Notes: generated from the sequence alone by a model not told the origin. Positions 40,578 to 55,592 are shown, numbered from the stretch's first letter. The stretch is 64,000 bases of DNA from Eublepharis macularius (GCF_028583425.1 NC_072791.1:14837868-14901867); one strand, 5' to 3'. Program-made: numbers and translations.

Positions 40578-42329
40578 CACGCCTGTTCTATGGATGTGTC
40601 CTTGGATACAAGCCGAAGTATAAGCTTGATTTATTGGAACCTCTCACACCCTTGAAAAATGAGTGCATTTTATGGTGGGGGAAATTTGTGTGTGGAAAAA
40701 TAAAATGGTGAAAAAATACAGAAACAGGTTTGGTTTTTGCAAGGGAGAAGTACAATCAAAGCAGGAATTTCTGCACGGAAACAGCAGAAAACCACACGGC
40801 TTTCTTTGGACACTGGTATGAGGCATACAGCCACGTCAATTAGGTCTCTGCAGAAGTGGCATATACATTCTTTATATACATTAATTAATTAATAAAGTAC
40901 AGAAGCTGTTTCCAGCTGTAAGTAGAGCACATCAATATGACAATGATAGCTTTTATAACCATTAAAATTTTTAACATACCTGGGATTGGAATTTGCTGCA
41001 GTTGCTGGAAGGTAGAATGGGGGGCATGGGACATTTTAATCCTACATTGTAATTTTTCTGGCCTTTAGGTAACTCCTTCCACAACTTGCATTTAAAATAA
41101 GGCCATTTGGAAAAGCATCCCCCATGTTCCATCTGGGCTGTATGAGACAGCATTTCCCAGGTAATTTGCAAACTTCTGTATGCCTACAACTTCTACCTAC
41201 AAGGCACGGCTGATAGCCAGAAGTGAAATGTATTTGCACAATCCCCTGCACCAACTCTAAAAACATGTGGGAGAAATGTGTGTTCTTACACTTGCCAGAA
41301 AAACAAAATGATGCCTAGACGCAGCATCCCCGGCCCCTAAGCTCATGAAAGCTGCCAAATACTGAATCTGATCACTAGTCCATCAAATGGGGAAATGCCT
41401 TCTCAGACTGATCACAGTCCGGGGGAATGATCTACAAATCTCGGTGAGATTATTCAGGTTTTGAGGCAGCCCCTTCTCCACCCCTGTGAGAGTAGTTCTA
41501 TACTGCTCACGTTAACTCCAAGGATAAAACCCCAGATTTTAGATTTCTCTCTTAGGTAGACCTCCTGTTCCTAGATATGTCGTGGGAGGGAATAAAAGAG
41601 ATGCTAGCAGAATAGCTAAGTTCCTGAAGTTGCTTCCATTCATCCTCCAGACTGTGTGGTTTAACCGTTATGGCGGAGGATGTTCTACTAGGCCCTATTT
41701 CCAAACAGGACCGGAACATGCATCGTTTGCAAATGCTAACGCAATGTGCATGCAAGATGGGGGGGGGGGGAGAGAGTGCTAATGGCACTTTTCGCAATGT
41801 CCCTTGTAAACAATCAATGGAAAGTAGCTCCCCTTCAGCAGCTAGTGTGAGTAAATGCCATTTCCCACAACCTTCTCTTACCCAAGTTGGAAAACACAGA
41901 TGGAAAATGTTCTGGATCCTGTGAAACCTGCCGCCATGGCAGAAAGTCATTGTCACACACTCGGAGAGAACGTGCTCAAAAGTTCACTGATGGAGTTGTT
42001 TTTCCGAGCAACGCAGGCTTTACTCACCATAGAGGTGAGAAGGAGGTGAAGGACAAACCACCACAGGGGAGAAACGCCATTGTTCTTGGCACTGCAGGGC
42101 TTGTTGAAGGCAATCTTTCCCCTCCTAGCACATCACGTCACTAAGATCATTTTCCTCTCCCTCCCTTGCCCGAAGATAACAAGACTAGTCCTGCCTGGAC
42201 CCTGCCTGCAACTAACCAGGGCGTTTTCCATCCAGGGACTGGCTGGTGCAGTTGCCTCATCGCTGCTATGGCAACTACTATGTGGCCAATGCAGTTTCCA
42301 TATGGCAAGTTTCCCCATTTTTTTAAAAA
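40578..42329. other. Unassigned intergenic stretch
   Basis: No gene recognised. A poly-G run lies at 41,759-41,771. Overlapping short frames near 41,550-42,340 on both strands have no known domain. Confidence 0.3.
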
Positions 42330-42500
42330 AATAAGCAATTGAATACTGTTATATTAACGAACTGTTAAACCAATGCAGGCATCATGTTCTCCAAATTACT
42401 AGCTTTCCTTAAAAAAATAAAAGTCCCTAATCCCTTTCCTTGCAGATATAAGCCTTTTTGCTTTATATCTACAACCAAACAGGCTAGAGCCTTTTTTAAA
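42330..42500. repeat. Repeat related to the element at 31,881
   Basis: AAAAGTCCCTAATCCCTTTC, then TGCAGATATAAGCC and TTTATATCTACAA, match the interior of 31,960-32,200. Ends are not defined. Confidence 0.4.
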
Positions 42501-42909
42501 AAAGCCGAGGATTCAAGCAAACTGATACACACATTGATCTAGAGCTGGGCTCAGGAATGCATTTGGATTCATCTTAAGAATCAAACACTGCGGGCAGTGG
42601 TCACTCAAAATGGAGTCAACAACTTCAGACCCAGGGAAACCAAGGGAGTGGCACGAATGCACCATGATGCTGTGGGAAAAAACTACTTCCCAAGAGCATC
42701 CAACTTGGGCCAAATAACCCCTGCGGAAACACTTCAGACAGAACTGCTGATGTGTCTTCTTGCAAAATGCCCCTGGCTCAGCAACCAAGAGGGGGACTCC
42801 CCATCAGCATTTCCTGACCAGCCACCTCTGTAGATAGCAATGCAGAACGGGGAACTGACTTGATAACCTTGGAGATGTTTCTGGCCTTTTACCTCCATAT
42901 TCAGAGGTA

Positions 42910-43080
42910 TGAACCTCCACACTGAGGCAGTCAGCTTCTGAATACCAGTGCCAGGAGGCAGCATCACGGGATGGACTCAGTCTCTATGCCCTGTTGAGTA
43001 ACTGGTTGGCCACTGTGTGAGACAGGATGCAGGAATGGATGGACCACTGCTCTGATCTAGCAGGGCTCTTATGTTCTTAC
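42910..43080 (+). repeat. Interspersed repeat, GACAGGATGCAGGAATGGATGG family
   Basis: It contains TCTGAATACCAGTGCCAGGA, GGTTGGCCACTGTGTGAGAC and a TCTTATGTTCTTA end; this is the longest of four copies. It lies just beyond the probable PPP2R5E 3' end. Confidence 0.6.
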
Positions 43081-43674
43081 TGTATATTGATTTTTTGCTC
43101 ATAAAGAGACAGGAGAAACCCTGGTCCTCGCATTGCGTTTTTTAGTTCCCTCTGACACGGGCCTGACTTGAAAATAATGTACCTGCATATCTCTGAGGCT
43201 GAAATAGCTTCCTCCAGTGCAATGCTCAAGTTCCTTCAAGCACCAGAGAGTGACTGGGTATCCAGATAGTAACATTGTCAAGCATAACAAAATATTTTTC
43301 ATCTTGGGAAAGTGTCAAGTCATCTGTGAACTAAAAATATTTCCCTGTCTTCTCATTAGAGGTAAGAGTACAGCAGAGGAGGCTTTGCATATGCTAAAGA
43401 GGTCACCTGAATGTGACCACGATGATCAACTGACTTCTTCCAAAGCTCTAGGGACAGATCCTTCTCCTAAATTCACCACTACTGTTTTGCTCCACCAGAT
43501 CAAACACACAATATTTGCTTTCGTCATGATGCCCACACCGTTGCCGACCACTGAAAACAAAATAACCCCCATCTCGGCAGGCGTGCAGAATCAACCCCTC
43601 TTGCAGCAGGCCCCATTTAACCCTGAAACCTGCAGCGGAAACAAGAGTGCGGTAGAAATCAAGGAGGTCTAAGG

Positions 43675-45893
43675 GATACGGTTTGTTATAAATTTATTTC
43701 ATCTTCAGTATTTCAGCTTGCACCTTTGCTCCAGCACTTTTTAAAATAGAACGTTTCACCTAGGGCAGCGTCTGCCGAGTTTACATTGAGTCCCAGTCAA
43801 TGTTCTTAAAAGAGGCTTAGCTTAATCCCGTTAAACCATATTGTGTTCAATGTGGCATATGACTAGTTTACTTCTGTCCCCTGCCACCCCCCAATTAACA
43901 GTATCAAGTTTTTACAAAGCCATCGAGTTTACAACATCCATATGCGAAGACTTGTGTGTATAAAACTGACCTAATAATCCCAAAACAGTAGTCAGTCAAA
44001 AGGGGATTATTTTTCCCTTTTTTTTTCTTTTTGGCCTGGAAACAAGGAAACCTCAAATTCTACCAAATATTTAAATGGCAAGAAGAAGAAAAAAAAATAT
44101 ACAAGCTTGTATTTATACTGTACTTCTATCAATGGCAACAGGTTGTAAATTCATGTTTGCAACTATCACAAAAGACTCATGAACACCAAACTCAGCTTTA
44201 TACTGTAAATACTGCTGGATCAATGGTTTAGGATAATCAATTCATTGTTGTCATATAACAGTTCAAAAGCATCCTGGAGAAAAATCCTGAAAAACACATA
44301 CCTTACGGTATATAATAATGCACCTGCATTAGCTAAATATATACTGTACACAAGTCTTATCAGCATTTTATCTACCAAAGATGTGAGATTTCATTTTTAA
44401 ATACAAAGCAGATAGCCAGTAATGTATACTTTATAATACAGCCCTCTCTCTCTCTTTTTGTTGTTGTTTTTAATCTTAAACAATTTGGTCACAATGCACC
44501 TTTGATATAAAATCAATTTAAACGTCTTTCATTAATACTCAGCCCATTCGGATTGCCAGAATTATGGGGTATTCTTTTTTCAGTAGTATTTTGAGAACCA
44601 CTTCTGGTAACAAATACAGTAATTAGGAACGAGCATCCAAGTCCAGAATACTGAAGTATGTCACCCGGAATCCATTCCAGCTCAAAACCAAAAAGGATAT
44701 TACTGTGATGAAAAACAGTGTTCAAGCCACAAATGTGCCACGGCATTTTCCACCCCAGAAGCTACATTTCCCTCCCCCCCCCTCTTTTTTTTGCTGGAAT
44801 GTTTAATAAATACATTAAGGCAACAAAACTTCAAACAATCCAAACTTTTGCTCAAGTCCTCTTCTCCCCCCCCCCACCCCCGCCCCCAAAATCCTGGTAA
44901 TTAAATCCATGATGGCATTTTGAGATCCATCTCATAGATGTATTTCCTTAGCTTTTGTTTTTTATTATTATTTCCAAATGGCCTAAAAGAAAATGTCTAG
45001 CAATACAATAATTTAGCCTCAGTATTCCTAAAACAAACCCGGTTGAGGTTTTATCACGGAGTACAACTAATACTGGTCAGATACTGAAGTCTGCGCTGTT
45101 GCCACTGCACACTTTGATAAGGATCGGGGAGGTGAGCTTGGATGTGCAATCAACTGATCCATTGACTAATCCAAAGCACACTTCCCAATTCTGTTTATAA
45201 CCACTTTATATTTATTTGTAAATGTTCACACTAAAGGAGCACCAAAGCAAGTCTGGTACTCAAAAGATGCTTTATACCAGAACAAAACTCTTAGCATTAA
45301 AGGACCCTATTTTTTTAATCATGGTCCTAATCTGTATAAACATTCAACTCATGAAGATGTGCAAAAAAGGAAAAAGATCCCCCACCCCCACCCCGCCCCA
45401 AAGTCAAATTACATCATAGTTATCCAGAGGAGAAAGATGTTAACACAAACTCATAAGAAAATGACCATCTTTTTTTTTCTCTTTTACTATAAATACATTG
45501 AACAGTTTTAGCAGAAAGACAAGCTAAATTTAAGATTGTTCACATTTGAAATTGTATCACTCTCTGCTAATGATAAATAAGGAACAGGTCCTGACAATGG
45601 AATTTGGACATAGCGATTTTCATCAACAGATCTTTTGAAGACTGGTTTAAAGAAGGGTTAAAACAATGATTATTTTGCAAAGTTCTGAGAAGTCCATCTG
45701 TTGTCCAAACTTTGGATTGAAGTCCTTATTTTTTCCCCATTACTTAGAGACAGATATATACAGTGCTGTTGTAATAATGAAACAAATGTGAAATCTACTG
45801 TAAAGTTGCACAATACAGAAAACTGTTGCTCCATCTTCTACTACATACATGTGTGACTCCACAGGATCATTAATGCTGCTTCTTTTCTTTTTG
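43675..45893 (-). other. PPP2R5E: Probable PPP2R5E 3' UTR
   Basis: About 2.2 kb downstream of the stop is AT-rich and free of recognisable transposons, with poly-pyrimidine and poly-C tracts near 44,440-44,470, 44,770-44,790 and 44,865-44,880. An AATAAA on the minus strand at 43,698-43,693 could end the transcript near 43,675. The lack of repeats contrasts with the repeat-rich sequence that resumes below 43,085. Other hexamers occur inside (for example near 45,208), so shorter transcripts are possible. Confidence 0.5.
43693..43698 (-). terminator. Candidate distal polyadenylation signal for PPP2R5E
   Basis: AATAAA on the minus strand marks the downstream edge of the repeat-poor block that follows the stop codon. 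It was chosen because it is the last hexamer before repeats resume, and transcript ends would be needed to confirm it. Confidence 0.4.
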
Positions 45894-45993
45894 TTAAGTT
45901 GGAATTATTCCGTCACGTCTAAGACCCCTCTTTAATTCCAAATCCTCCAGTTTCTTCCATAGTTCTTCACGTTCCTTCTCTTTTTTCTTCTCA
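45894..45993 (-). CDS. PPP2R5E: PPP2R5E last coding exon and stop ([16 protein letters not shown]...)
   Basis: The acceptor is ttttgttag. The first base completes the split arginine codon (CG|T), followed by 32 codons and TAA at 45,896-45,894. The residues form a highly charged helix rich in K and E that ends LRRDGIIPT. This tail identifies the epsilon paralogue, and it is short compared with the C-terminal extensions of the gamma and delta isoforms. Confidence 0.95.
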
Positions 45994-48900
45994 CTAACAA
46001 AACAAAGCAAAAAAAATATATTAGTGACACTGATTCTGAAGAACTTTGTTGCTTACAATAGTACTGCTACACAAAACAGCTCCACAGACTAACGATGCCG
46101 CTGAGTATACTCAGGTGTTACCTGCCCTTGTAAACATCCTGAACACACACACACACACACACGAAACATAGCTGCTTTGTCGTGTCGTGCATTACAGCCC
46201 AGACTGGCGAAGCCTTTGGGCACCCAATTCTACTACGATCCGAGTAGCTCTCGCCAAGACAGAATATATGTTTGATCCACAGCCCTTGCTCAATCTGCTG
46301 ACGGGTCTTGTCCTCCTGTGCTTACTGGGATTTTTTCCTTGAAGTCCAAGTCAGTCAAAATTCTCTTGTACTAAGATAGCTAGAAGTCAACAGAACGAGC
46401 AGTTTACAGACCAAATGAACTGCTGCAGACTTGGGGAGGGGGTATATTGTTTTTCCTGCACTGGAAGCCCACGTTGTTCATCATGTCCCTTCCAGATAGG
46501 GTTGCTACAGGGGGTGGCATTTCTTTTTCTGAAATTTTCATTTTTAGATATAGCAACCGGTTCCCTCTTATTCTCTTTTCCTCTTTCAAAAGAGGAATTC
46601 TCTTTAATTTTCTGATGAATTTATTTTGGAGGTTTTTTTAAAAACCATGTGATAGTGTAGTTTCTGTTTATAACACATGATGGTGCTCTATGAGCCCTTT
46701 CATAACTTCAGCCCTTTCAGCCTTGTCTATCTCACAGGTTTGTTGTGAGGATACAATGGAGGAGAAGAGATAGCTATAAGCTACTGGGGAGAAGGCAACC
46801 GTGAGAAGGAGGGTGAAAAATATCTAACCGGGGGCGGGGGGGGGGGGGGCGCTCTCCTGAATGATCAGAGACAAATGTGGTGTAGTGGTTAGAATACATT
46901 ATTTCTTTGAGATCTCATTAAATCTTCCTCTTCGCAAAAGATGAACTGATTCGAAACGGACTCAAATTCCTAAAAGGAGGAACAGAAATGGATTTCTAGA
47001 TTTCAGAGAGCAATTCGACAAGGAGGCATTAAGAGAATTACACTTAACAACCCAACTTCCAGAATAGGGAAGACCGTGCCGAAGTCAACGAACACTATTT
47101 GCTCATATTTTGCTCATCTATCTTGTCCTTCCTCCATGGAGCTCAGCCTGGCACACGCAGCTTTTGCTCTGCCCACTTTATCCCCACAACCACCCTGGGG
47201 GAGAGATTAGCTGACCCCAAATCACCCAGTGAATTTTTAAAAGCTGGGTGGAAATCTGAACCCAGGTCTCACCAGCCCTACTCTAACACTCAAACCACTA
47301 CATCACGTCAGAGCCCGCTGATTTTTCTTTGCACTTAATCCTTACTAATCAAATTGCTTATAGTAAAGGGCTGTATAAGTTATTTTAAAAAAACACAAAC
47401 ATTAAGTTCCATTTTTTGATCTCTTCTTTACAAATTAGAACCACAATCCTATCGTTAGGATCAAACTAAATTATATCATGGGAATTATTGATGGTTAGAA
47501 AAATGCCAGATCCTAGACTACCTTGAAGCAGGCTCACTGACATTTCTCTAATATAGCTTTCCCCCCCATGTAACGTTCAACTTGCTAGAATGCTAATTAT
47601 CCAAAGACAAACTGCATGGCCATTTGCACGTTTCCCATTGTCTCCTACACAGTAACAGATACAGAAGGAAGTTAAGATCTACAACACAATGTGCTCAAAT
47701 ACAATCCTGGCTCTGCAATTCTACCATTATCTATATCCCAGTGAACACAACGGGGCTTCCTCCTCGGTAACACGTATTCTCTACCTGAGCATTGCTTTGT
47801 GTTTCTGTAAGAATCATGCAGTTACTGCAGACAGGACAGAGTACTGCACAATTGGTTTTTTGCAGCCAGACAGGAGAACTTCAAGGCCTGCAGTTTCTCA
47901 AACAGCTTCCCATGCCGCACAGCAAACCGTTTTTGAAACCGAGTGAACTTTTCAAAGCTTATTGTGGTATGGAATGGGAGTCTGCTACTGAGCGGCAGAG
48001 TGTTAAAATTGTGCGTTGCTTGGGCGCACACAAGCTCTAGCGTAATTCTTTGGATCCTGGCCACCATATCTCATAGTCTTTAAAATCAATTTCATAATCT
48101 CCACCTCCCCCCCCAAAAACCCAGTGAAGCCATATAGTGACTATCTGAGGCTAGCAAACACCAATGCTTTTGATCACTCTAGGCAGATTCAGGCCCAAAC
48201 ATGATCAGTCTATCACTACTGGATGGCTCCACCAGTTTCCTGTGGAACATCTGCAACCACACTGTTGCCGGTCTTCAGAAGCCCTCTGTTATTCAGTGTG
48301 ACCCTGGCATCACGCAAGCAGCCTTGCCTGGTTGAAATTTAATGCTAACAATCAATGCTAATCCAGGCAGACCAGAAGCAGAGTGTACAAAAACTGGGCC
48401 ACTCCACCAGATATATGTTAAAAAGAATTTTTCCAAAGACCTTCCTCGCAGCAAGCCTAGCAATGGAACCCACCAGCGTTAGGGCCTCCAAAAATGTACA
48501 AGAGGCTATACTAACCTAACAAGGCTTGATGACATACAGTACCCTTGGTTTTGCTTGTGGGAACCCCGAGTCTCACAAAAGACACGACTTTCACCAAGTC
48601 GCAAACTGCCCGGAGTTCCCGAAGTTTCCTCATTAGTTTCACCTGCTGCTTTGGATAAGCTGAAATTTCAGACAAAAGATGATGCACTATAAAATTGGAG
48701 AAGGATGATCAAGGAAAAGACAAGAGAAGCATTTTAAACTAGGGTGCAACTAATGACCGTATGGATGGCACTTCTTCTAGATCCTGCAGTTTCAAAGCCT
48801 TGGATGTATCAAGATGCTGGGAAGAGGCAAAGTCAAGAAAGACTGGAAAGGGGTCACTTTGCTTAGAGATTTCAAGAAGATCTGATGCAAGTCCTGGTAT

Positions 48901-49326
48901 TCAGGGTTAACACCAAAGGCTGCTTCAACTCACCAAGAAATCCAGTATCGATCATGATCTTCAAGCAAAGTGATGGCTAACTGTTTTTTTCCCAAAAAAT
49001 TTTGACTGTTGAAAACTCTTGATACATTTAAGTCTTCAATACAGAGCCAAAAGAAGTTCTGTGAGGAATGCAAGTTCACAAGCTACGCAATGGGTACTGT
49101 ATCTCATAAAGGAAGGGGGGGGGGGAAGAACCATCTAAACATCTTGCAAGGGCCAAGCTAATGAGCATGCAGGGGAGAAAAAAATGAGGCATTGCAATCA
49201 ATTGTGTGTGAAAATTATGCAATCACTGCAAAGTGTCAACAAAAAAAAAAACACCAAAAAACAAACTCAAAATAGCAGGCCTTATGCACAGCTGACAAAA
49301 AAAACCAAAAGGCTTTAAAAAGTTAC
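45994..49326. other. PPP2R5E last intron
   Basis: It holds an (AC)n at 46,141-46,162, a SINE tail at 46,690-46,805 (plus), a poly-G run at 46,826-46,850 and a minus-strand SINE at 47,140-47,325 (CCCACTTTATCCCCACAACC). The remainder is not recognised. Confidence 0.5.
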
Positions 49327-49428
49327 CGCTGGCGATCTGACTTGTAAGTGGCCGTCAGTTCATCAAACATAGCGCTGTTCATTTCCATAAATGCCTTCAG
49401 CACGTTGTATACTAATGCCACGATAGCC
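49327..49428 (-). CDS. PPP2R5E: PPP2R5E exon ([20 protein letters not shown]...)
   Basis: A 102-nt exon supplies the third base of the split proline codon and then 33 codons from [17 protein letters not shown] to YKSDRQ. It ends with CG of an arginine codon before gtaact. The [10 protein letters not shown] segment leads into the charged C-terminal helix. Confidence 0.95.
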
Positions 49429-51364
49429 CTGTGAAATATGAAAGAAAAGACAAGAATCCATTCATTTGCACTGCAAACAGGATGGATGGATGGATGGATG
49501 GACTGATCTGTTAGGCTTGTGAGGGTTAAGTTCCTTTGACTTCACTGCTAAGAGAGTGGACAATCCATACCAATTTAAGTCATTCAAGCAGTTATAAGCA
49601 CGTTCTCCATTCCTACTGTGGAAGATACTGTAATTTATCTCCTTCAATATAACACTTTAGAATAGCAAACAATATTCACTGAAACACAACCAGACATGAA
49701 TGCCCCCCCCACCCCAAGACCTTTCTTATGGTGGTCCTGTTCAGACTTGATATTTTGGGATTCTTCTCTTTAATGGCAAATTGTAATCCTCTGCCCTGAG
49801 ACCTTGAGCAGGGCTCTAAAGGTCTGTGTGTGGCATTATTCTACTGGCACCAGGACTCAGTTTGCTATTATAAGAGGGACAGCAGCAACACCTTACGAAC
49901 TTAAGGACATTCTTTTTATTTAACAATTACGCAGAAATCAAGCTCAAAGGTTTTGGAAACAAGCATTTAAGGTTCAGAAGCTCCTGAAACCGTTATGAGC
50001 TGAGACCAAACACTCTCTGGAAGTTGGCTCCACCCAACGCTGGCCCTCCTCAACACAGCCTCTCCTCTTCTATCCACCAGAGCTGCAAGGGAAGAATATA
50101 TAACATGTTTCCTTGCACCTGAGATACTATTAACACATTGGGAGATATGGTTCCCATGCATCTTGCCAACCTTACTAGGAAACGAGTATCGATGGAAGTT
50201 GCATCTTCCACAGATCCTTCTATTTAGGATGCTGCTCTGACTCAGAGCACAGGGTAAAGCTTCCTTCCCACCACGTAAATTTTGGAGACAGGAAAAGGGG
50301 CAGGAGAAGGCCAGGGAAATTCCTCCATTCACACCCCTGTTCATCGGGTATTAGAATGCAGCCAAACATGAGCATTCCAAACTGAACCCAAGGGATCTTT
50401 CGCCAACATTATTTTCATATTTGCAAATATACACACAACAGGTTTGTTTTCCAGAAAAGTGAATTCTACTGGCAGAGCACTGCACACTGAACCCACCAAC
50501 AGTCTTTCCCCTCAAATAAAAATAAAGAGCCATAAAAACACAAGGGGCTTTTGCACTTGTTAGTTTCAAGAGAGAAATCTCAATCCTGTACGGGTCTCAG
50601 CCTCTTCGGTTTGGCAGCTAACGCAGAGAGAGTAAAGTGAACCATCATTTAAGTGTGGTATCTCTGATCACTCAATATGTCCCCAGAAAGAAAGACACTG
50701 CACTCGAACAAACATGGTGAAACTTCCAGCTCACAACTTATTTTCTGAGTGGTAAGGATCACAGCTGTCTAAGAAATGAACCTGAGATTTCTCCACACAA
50801 ACAAAAATTAAGCACAGAGTCAAAATAGCTAAGCTCTCCTCTGCCCCAGTCAAGCTACAACACAAGTAATAGAAAGAAAGAGCGTACAAGCCCTTTCGCT
50901 CACTGTCAGTTCGAAATTCCTTCCACTGCAGAAATCACTCTGCTTTGCTGGCAATGGCAGCTAGACACAACCGTTTCTGACGAGAGGCCATCTCCAAGCC
51001 ATCTCCACCCATACCGGGGGTGCAGTTCTAAATTAGGCACTTTATTTTAAATGCTAATGAAACCAATGTGACACAGCATGCTTAACTTTCTTTGGTGCAT
51101 GGTATATTTCCTCTATTTACTCTCTTAACCAACAGGTTGGGTTTGAGTCTTAATCTGAAGGCACAGATGCTGTTTGCTGAGCTTGCATCTGGACAGAATT
51201 CTATGTATGCATCTCTGAATTCCCTAGAGGAAATGAAAGGTTTAAAATTAGTAAACAAATGAAATTGGGCCAACTTGTGTTTCAGTAGAGCCTTCCCAAT
51301 TAAATTCTACAAGCTTAGTAGGGAGTAAAGAACTCGTTCTAATGAACAGCATCTAGTCTACTAC

Positions 51365-51470
51365 TTTGGCAATCTGAAGAAGGGTGCTTTTTGACTCTTG
51401 AAAGTTCATACCCTGAAAATTTTGTTGGTCTCTAAGGTGCCATTGGGCTAAAATCCTGCCATTCTACTTT
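51365..51470 (+). mobile_element. PLE tail fragment in PPP2R5E intron
   Basis: CAATCTGAAGAAGGGTGC, TGACTCTTGAAAGTTCATAC and TTTGTTGGTCTCTAAGGTGC are the second-subfamily PLE tail. A single forward copy, no inverted partner. Confidence 0.6.
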
Positions 51471-52834
51471 TGAAATGCAATCCGAAACAGTTACAGCCTT
51501 CTAAGTTTAATGGCTTCTGCTCAAGATTACACCATCAATGCTGTCGAAAGCATCACTCAGACTTACTGCCCCAAATTCTTTCACTGAAGACACTCAGAAC
51601 TGAACCAAATGCACTGACTCCAAACTGGAGTTCCTCTTCTATGTGCACGAACAGCCCACATCTATGGTGGCTCTGTTGTTAGGTACACGCAATTATTTAG
51701 AATATTTATCTATCTCCCTCTCTCTCGAGCATCTCAAAACTCAGGATACCCAGCTATCAGAATATATATTAATAATTTTTCAGTGCAATCAATGGGCTTA
51801 GGCTGGAGTAACTCTGCTCAGGATTGCACTGTTGGTAAGGGAAGAAGGCAGCACCAAACACATCCCAATTCACACTGGGAGCTTTCCAGAATCTGAAACC
51901 ATGTGAAGCAACAGCAGAAAAAGAAAATAAAAGCGAAGAGGAAGCCGAACCCCAGAAGCTGCTGCCTTGTGCAAACGAGAACATGAGAGGCAGAAAAGCC
52001 AATTGAAACATGGTGCTCACAGCCTGAAAGAAACAATGAAGTCAGAGGAGGGAAAAAAACAGGAAACTGCAGCGTTGAGTCCCAGATGGGACTGGCACCT
52101 AGTGCCCGGAAAATGACCCAGGAATCCTCTTCCCTTACATCTGAGACCCAGCATGGAAGTCAGGGCTCCAAGCTGTCAGATAACGGTGTCCATAACAAAC
52201 CCCACTGGGACTTTCAAGGGTTTCATTAGCAATACTAGACAACAGGGTCATCTCTAGTTCCTTGGCTTCAGCTATGCTGACAAGCTGGGATAGTAGTCTA
52301 AGAAACGAGAGAAGAAAAAGGTGCGGGGGCGGGGGGAGGAATCTAAAAATAGAAAAAGAGAACATGGAAAGAGAAGAGTACTTTATGCGCGGAAAGAGGA
52401 GACAAATAAGCATTATGGAAAACATGACTTCCCACATTTACATTTTTCCTTTATCTGGGGAAACTCAGTTTTACAGCGACATATTATGCAACTTTTAAGC
52501 AAAGCCTACAGAGTTCTCTGGGGCTTATTCCCAAGTAGGCAAGCACAGGATTAGGGAGGCTGTCAAGACTAAGTTTAAGAAAGAGGACATCATCTCCCCT
52601 AACTAAGTGTTAGTGCAATTGTTTAGACTGATTCAGAAACTAACTACTCCTTCTATGGAGTCTTCAGTAAAGGACGATTTAGCTCCAAACTGTGATTTAT
52701 TTGTGACTTTTTTCGTGGACAAAGTCCCCCAAGCTCTGCCTGAATCTGGCAGCCAAAATTAGAACCAGTAGGATACCAGAGGCTGTGCGTGCTCAGTTGG
52801 GCCCTTGTTTGGAAGGAAGGACCAACAAACAAAC

Positions 52835-53265
<431 letters not shown>

Positions 53266-55592
53266 AGGATGGAAGGATAGATCCCATAGAAAGTATTAGG
53301 TGATGGAAAGGATTTTTCCTCCCAGTACAATCCCAAATGACCACCAAACGTTGCTCCTGGGGCTCATGGGACCTGAAGGAACCATGTAAGGGGAAATCAC
53401 TCCACCCTTCCACCAGCAGATATTTCCCAGGGAACCCAACCCAGTGTGTCCATCTGCCTCTGCTCCTCAATGCTGTCAACTCCTACAGACCCCACTGAAT
53501 AGAATGGGGCTTACTGGAACACTTCTGTGAATAACAGAACGCAAGTCAATGCTACTGAAGTTTTATTCAGATGGTACTAGCATGGTTCCAAGCTGCTACA
53601 CAGTAGTAAGAGGCAAACCTTCTTATCTTGGATACAGAGGACATTTATTCTGAACTCTTCTTGCTAATGATTAATACTTGGGGAGTTCTCAACATTTCTG
53701 AGACACAGACAGCTGCTATCACCACCGCCAATCACTACACAGTCCTCCACACTATTTACACAAATAACTGCAGCATGCTGACTTCTCTGCTGCCACTACT
53801 TCAGTAATATGGGTGTGTTCAGACGTCACAAAAAGCTGCAATTAAACTCCAGCCGGACATCAACACAGGTTGTGGCTCTACTTTAGGGCACAGAGCCTAA
53901 CGCTTCTCAGTTCTAACTCACCATAACGTCCAAATGCAGACACCTCAATGAACTGGAGTTTGTTTATTCCAAACCAGATGGAATCCTAAACCTTGGTGTA
54001 ATCCAAGTTTAAAACTGTGGTGCAGATTGTACTGTCTTAACATAGCCTATGACTGACTCTTGAAAATAAAAACAAAATCACCACCACAAACAGAACATCT
54101 GTCAACATCACATTGGTTCTGACTGTAAACCTTGTGCTTCCCTGATTCATCAGCTGCCATTTTAGGGCTCAGATCGTTTCTTTGATAAAAGTCTGACCCA
54201 GCTAGTTTACCTGCCTGAGGCAGGTTGCTTCACAGTACCTATCAGTAGTACCAACTCCATACAAAAAGACCGGCCCTTGCTTTGGTACTCATAAAAAGCA
54301 AATCATGGCACAGGTACACAGGTGGTGTATACAACATGTGACAAAGAAGTGCACCAATGGAGCAAATGCACTTTACTTTTATGAGAACTAGGCATGCACA
54401 CGTGAGGTTATACCATGGAAAACCATGCATGCTCACTCCTGTGGCCTTCTGTGTTTAATCTGCACTCCCAATCCTTTTCTAAACTATCTTATAGAGGGAA
54501 GACTGATTTTTGGCTTCCTCTACTCTGGGCCTAAAATCACTCCTTATGTCTTCACGGTTGTCAGTAAAGCAGCCACTATTTCCTGGAGATGAACACAAGT
54601 TCCATTGCAAATTTTAAGTAAATAAGGTTGGATCATAATTATTTTGGAGGACCAGTCAGACCTCCTCTAGCCTCAATAGCTGTACCTTTATCTAAGTAAC
54701 AAAGTGACTGTGTACACCACCAGTCAAGCCAAGAAAATACATTTTGACTACACACAGGAACGCTCTTTCATCTGGCTCCAATTATCTTGTATTTGTATCC
54801 CGTCCTTCTTCCAAGGACCTCAAAGGCAATGTCTATGGGGCTACTCTATTGTATTGAAAAGTACAGCTAGTACTGTATATTATGATCCAGTTAGGTGTTG
54901 CACACACGACTTTTCCCACTCATTGCACAGTATCCCAGAAACACACTTCCTGCATACCGTGGAGGTAAATATCTGCAAAACTGATACACAAACTGTTCTG
55001 ATTGTGTGCTGCCACAGCTATAGAAGCGATAAAGAATTCTCCGGCGGCTGGCCTGCACCTGCGCAGTCCCCATGTGTGGAGGCAAAGAAGAACGAAGATG
55101 AACATTCTGTTTCACTCAAATCTAGTTATGCTACAATCCTCACCAGGAACACACGGGAGGGCATATTTATAAGAAAGAATAAGGTTGTAGTTAACATCAG
55201 TGAAATTTACGAAGTTTTCATTGCTTTGTTCCTTGTATAAATTACACTATTTTATTGCATTGCTTCCCAATTTTGCAACTCAGCTTTGTTACTTAGTTTG
55301 CATTATACCATTATATTGTGAGTTGTACTGTTTGTAGCGCATTTTATAACCCAGTTTTATTCATGGTTCATGATATGTTTTGTAGTTCTCTTATCTTATA
55401 GTTTTTAATTGTCTAGACTACTTTGAGTCAGCAAGAAAGGCAACCCATAAATGAAGTAAATAAATAAAATAGCATACTGTGCTAGGTCAGAGATGTAGAG
55501 TTCAGCCGTGAAGAATACCAAGGCAAGAACATAAAATCCATAAACCAATATAGACAGAAAAATAAACAGCAAACAAAATTAAAAAAACTCAC

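Noticed and set aside
43217-43672. 151-codon plus-strand frame next to the PPP2R5E 3' end
   Set aside because: Lacks any recognised motif and coding-like composition; probably chance.
47822-48067. 81-codon minus frame resembling a processed gene fragment
   Set aside because: Could not be matched to any remembered protein; too short to call.
54704-55240. 178-codon frame in a PPP2R5E intron
   Set aside because: No domain, and it includes SINE-like sequence and runs toward a LINE tail.
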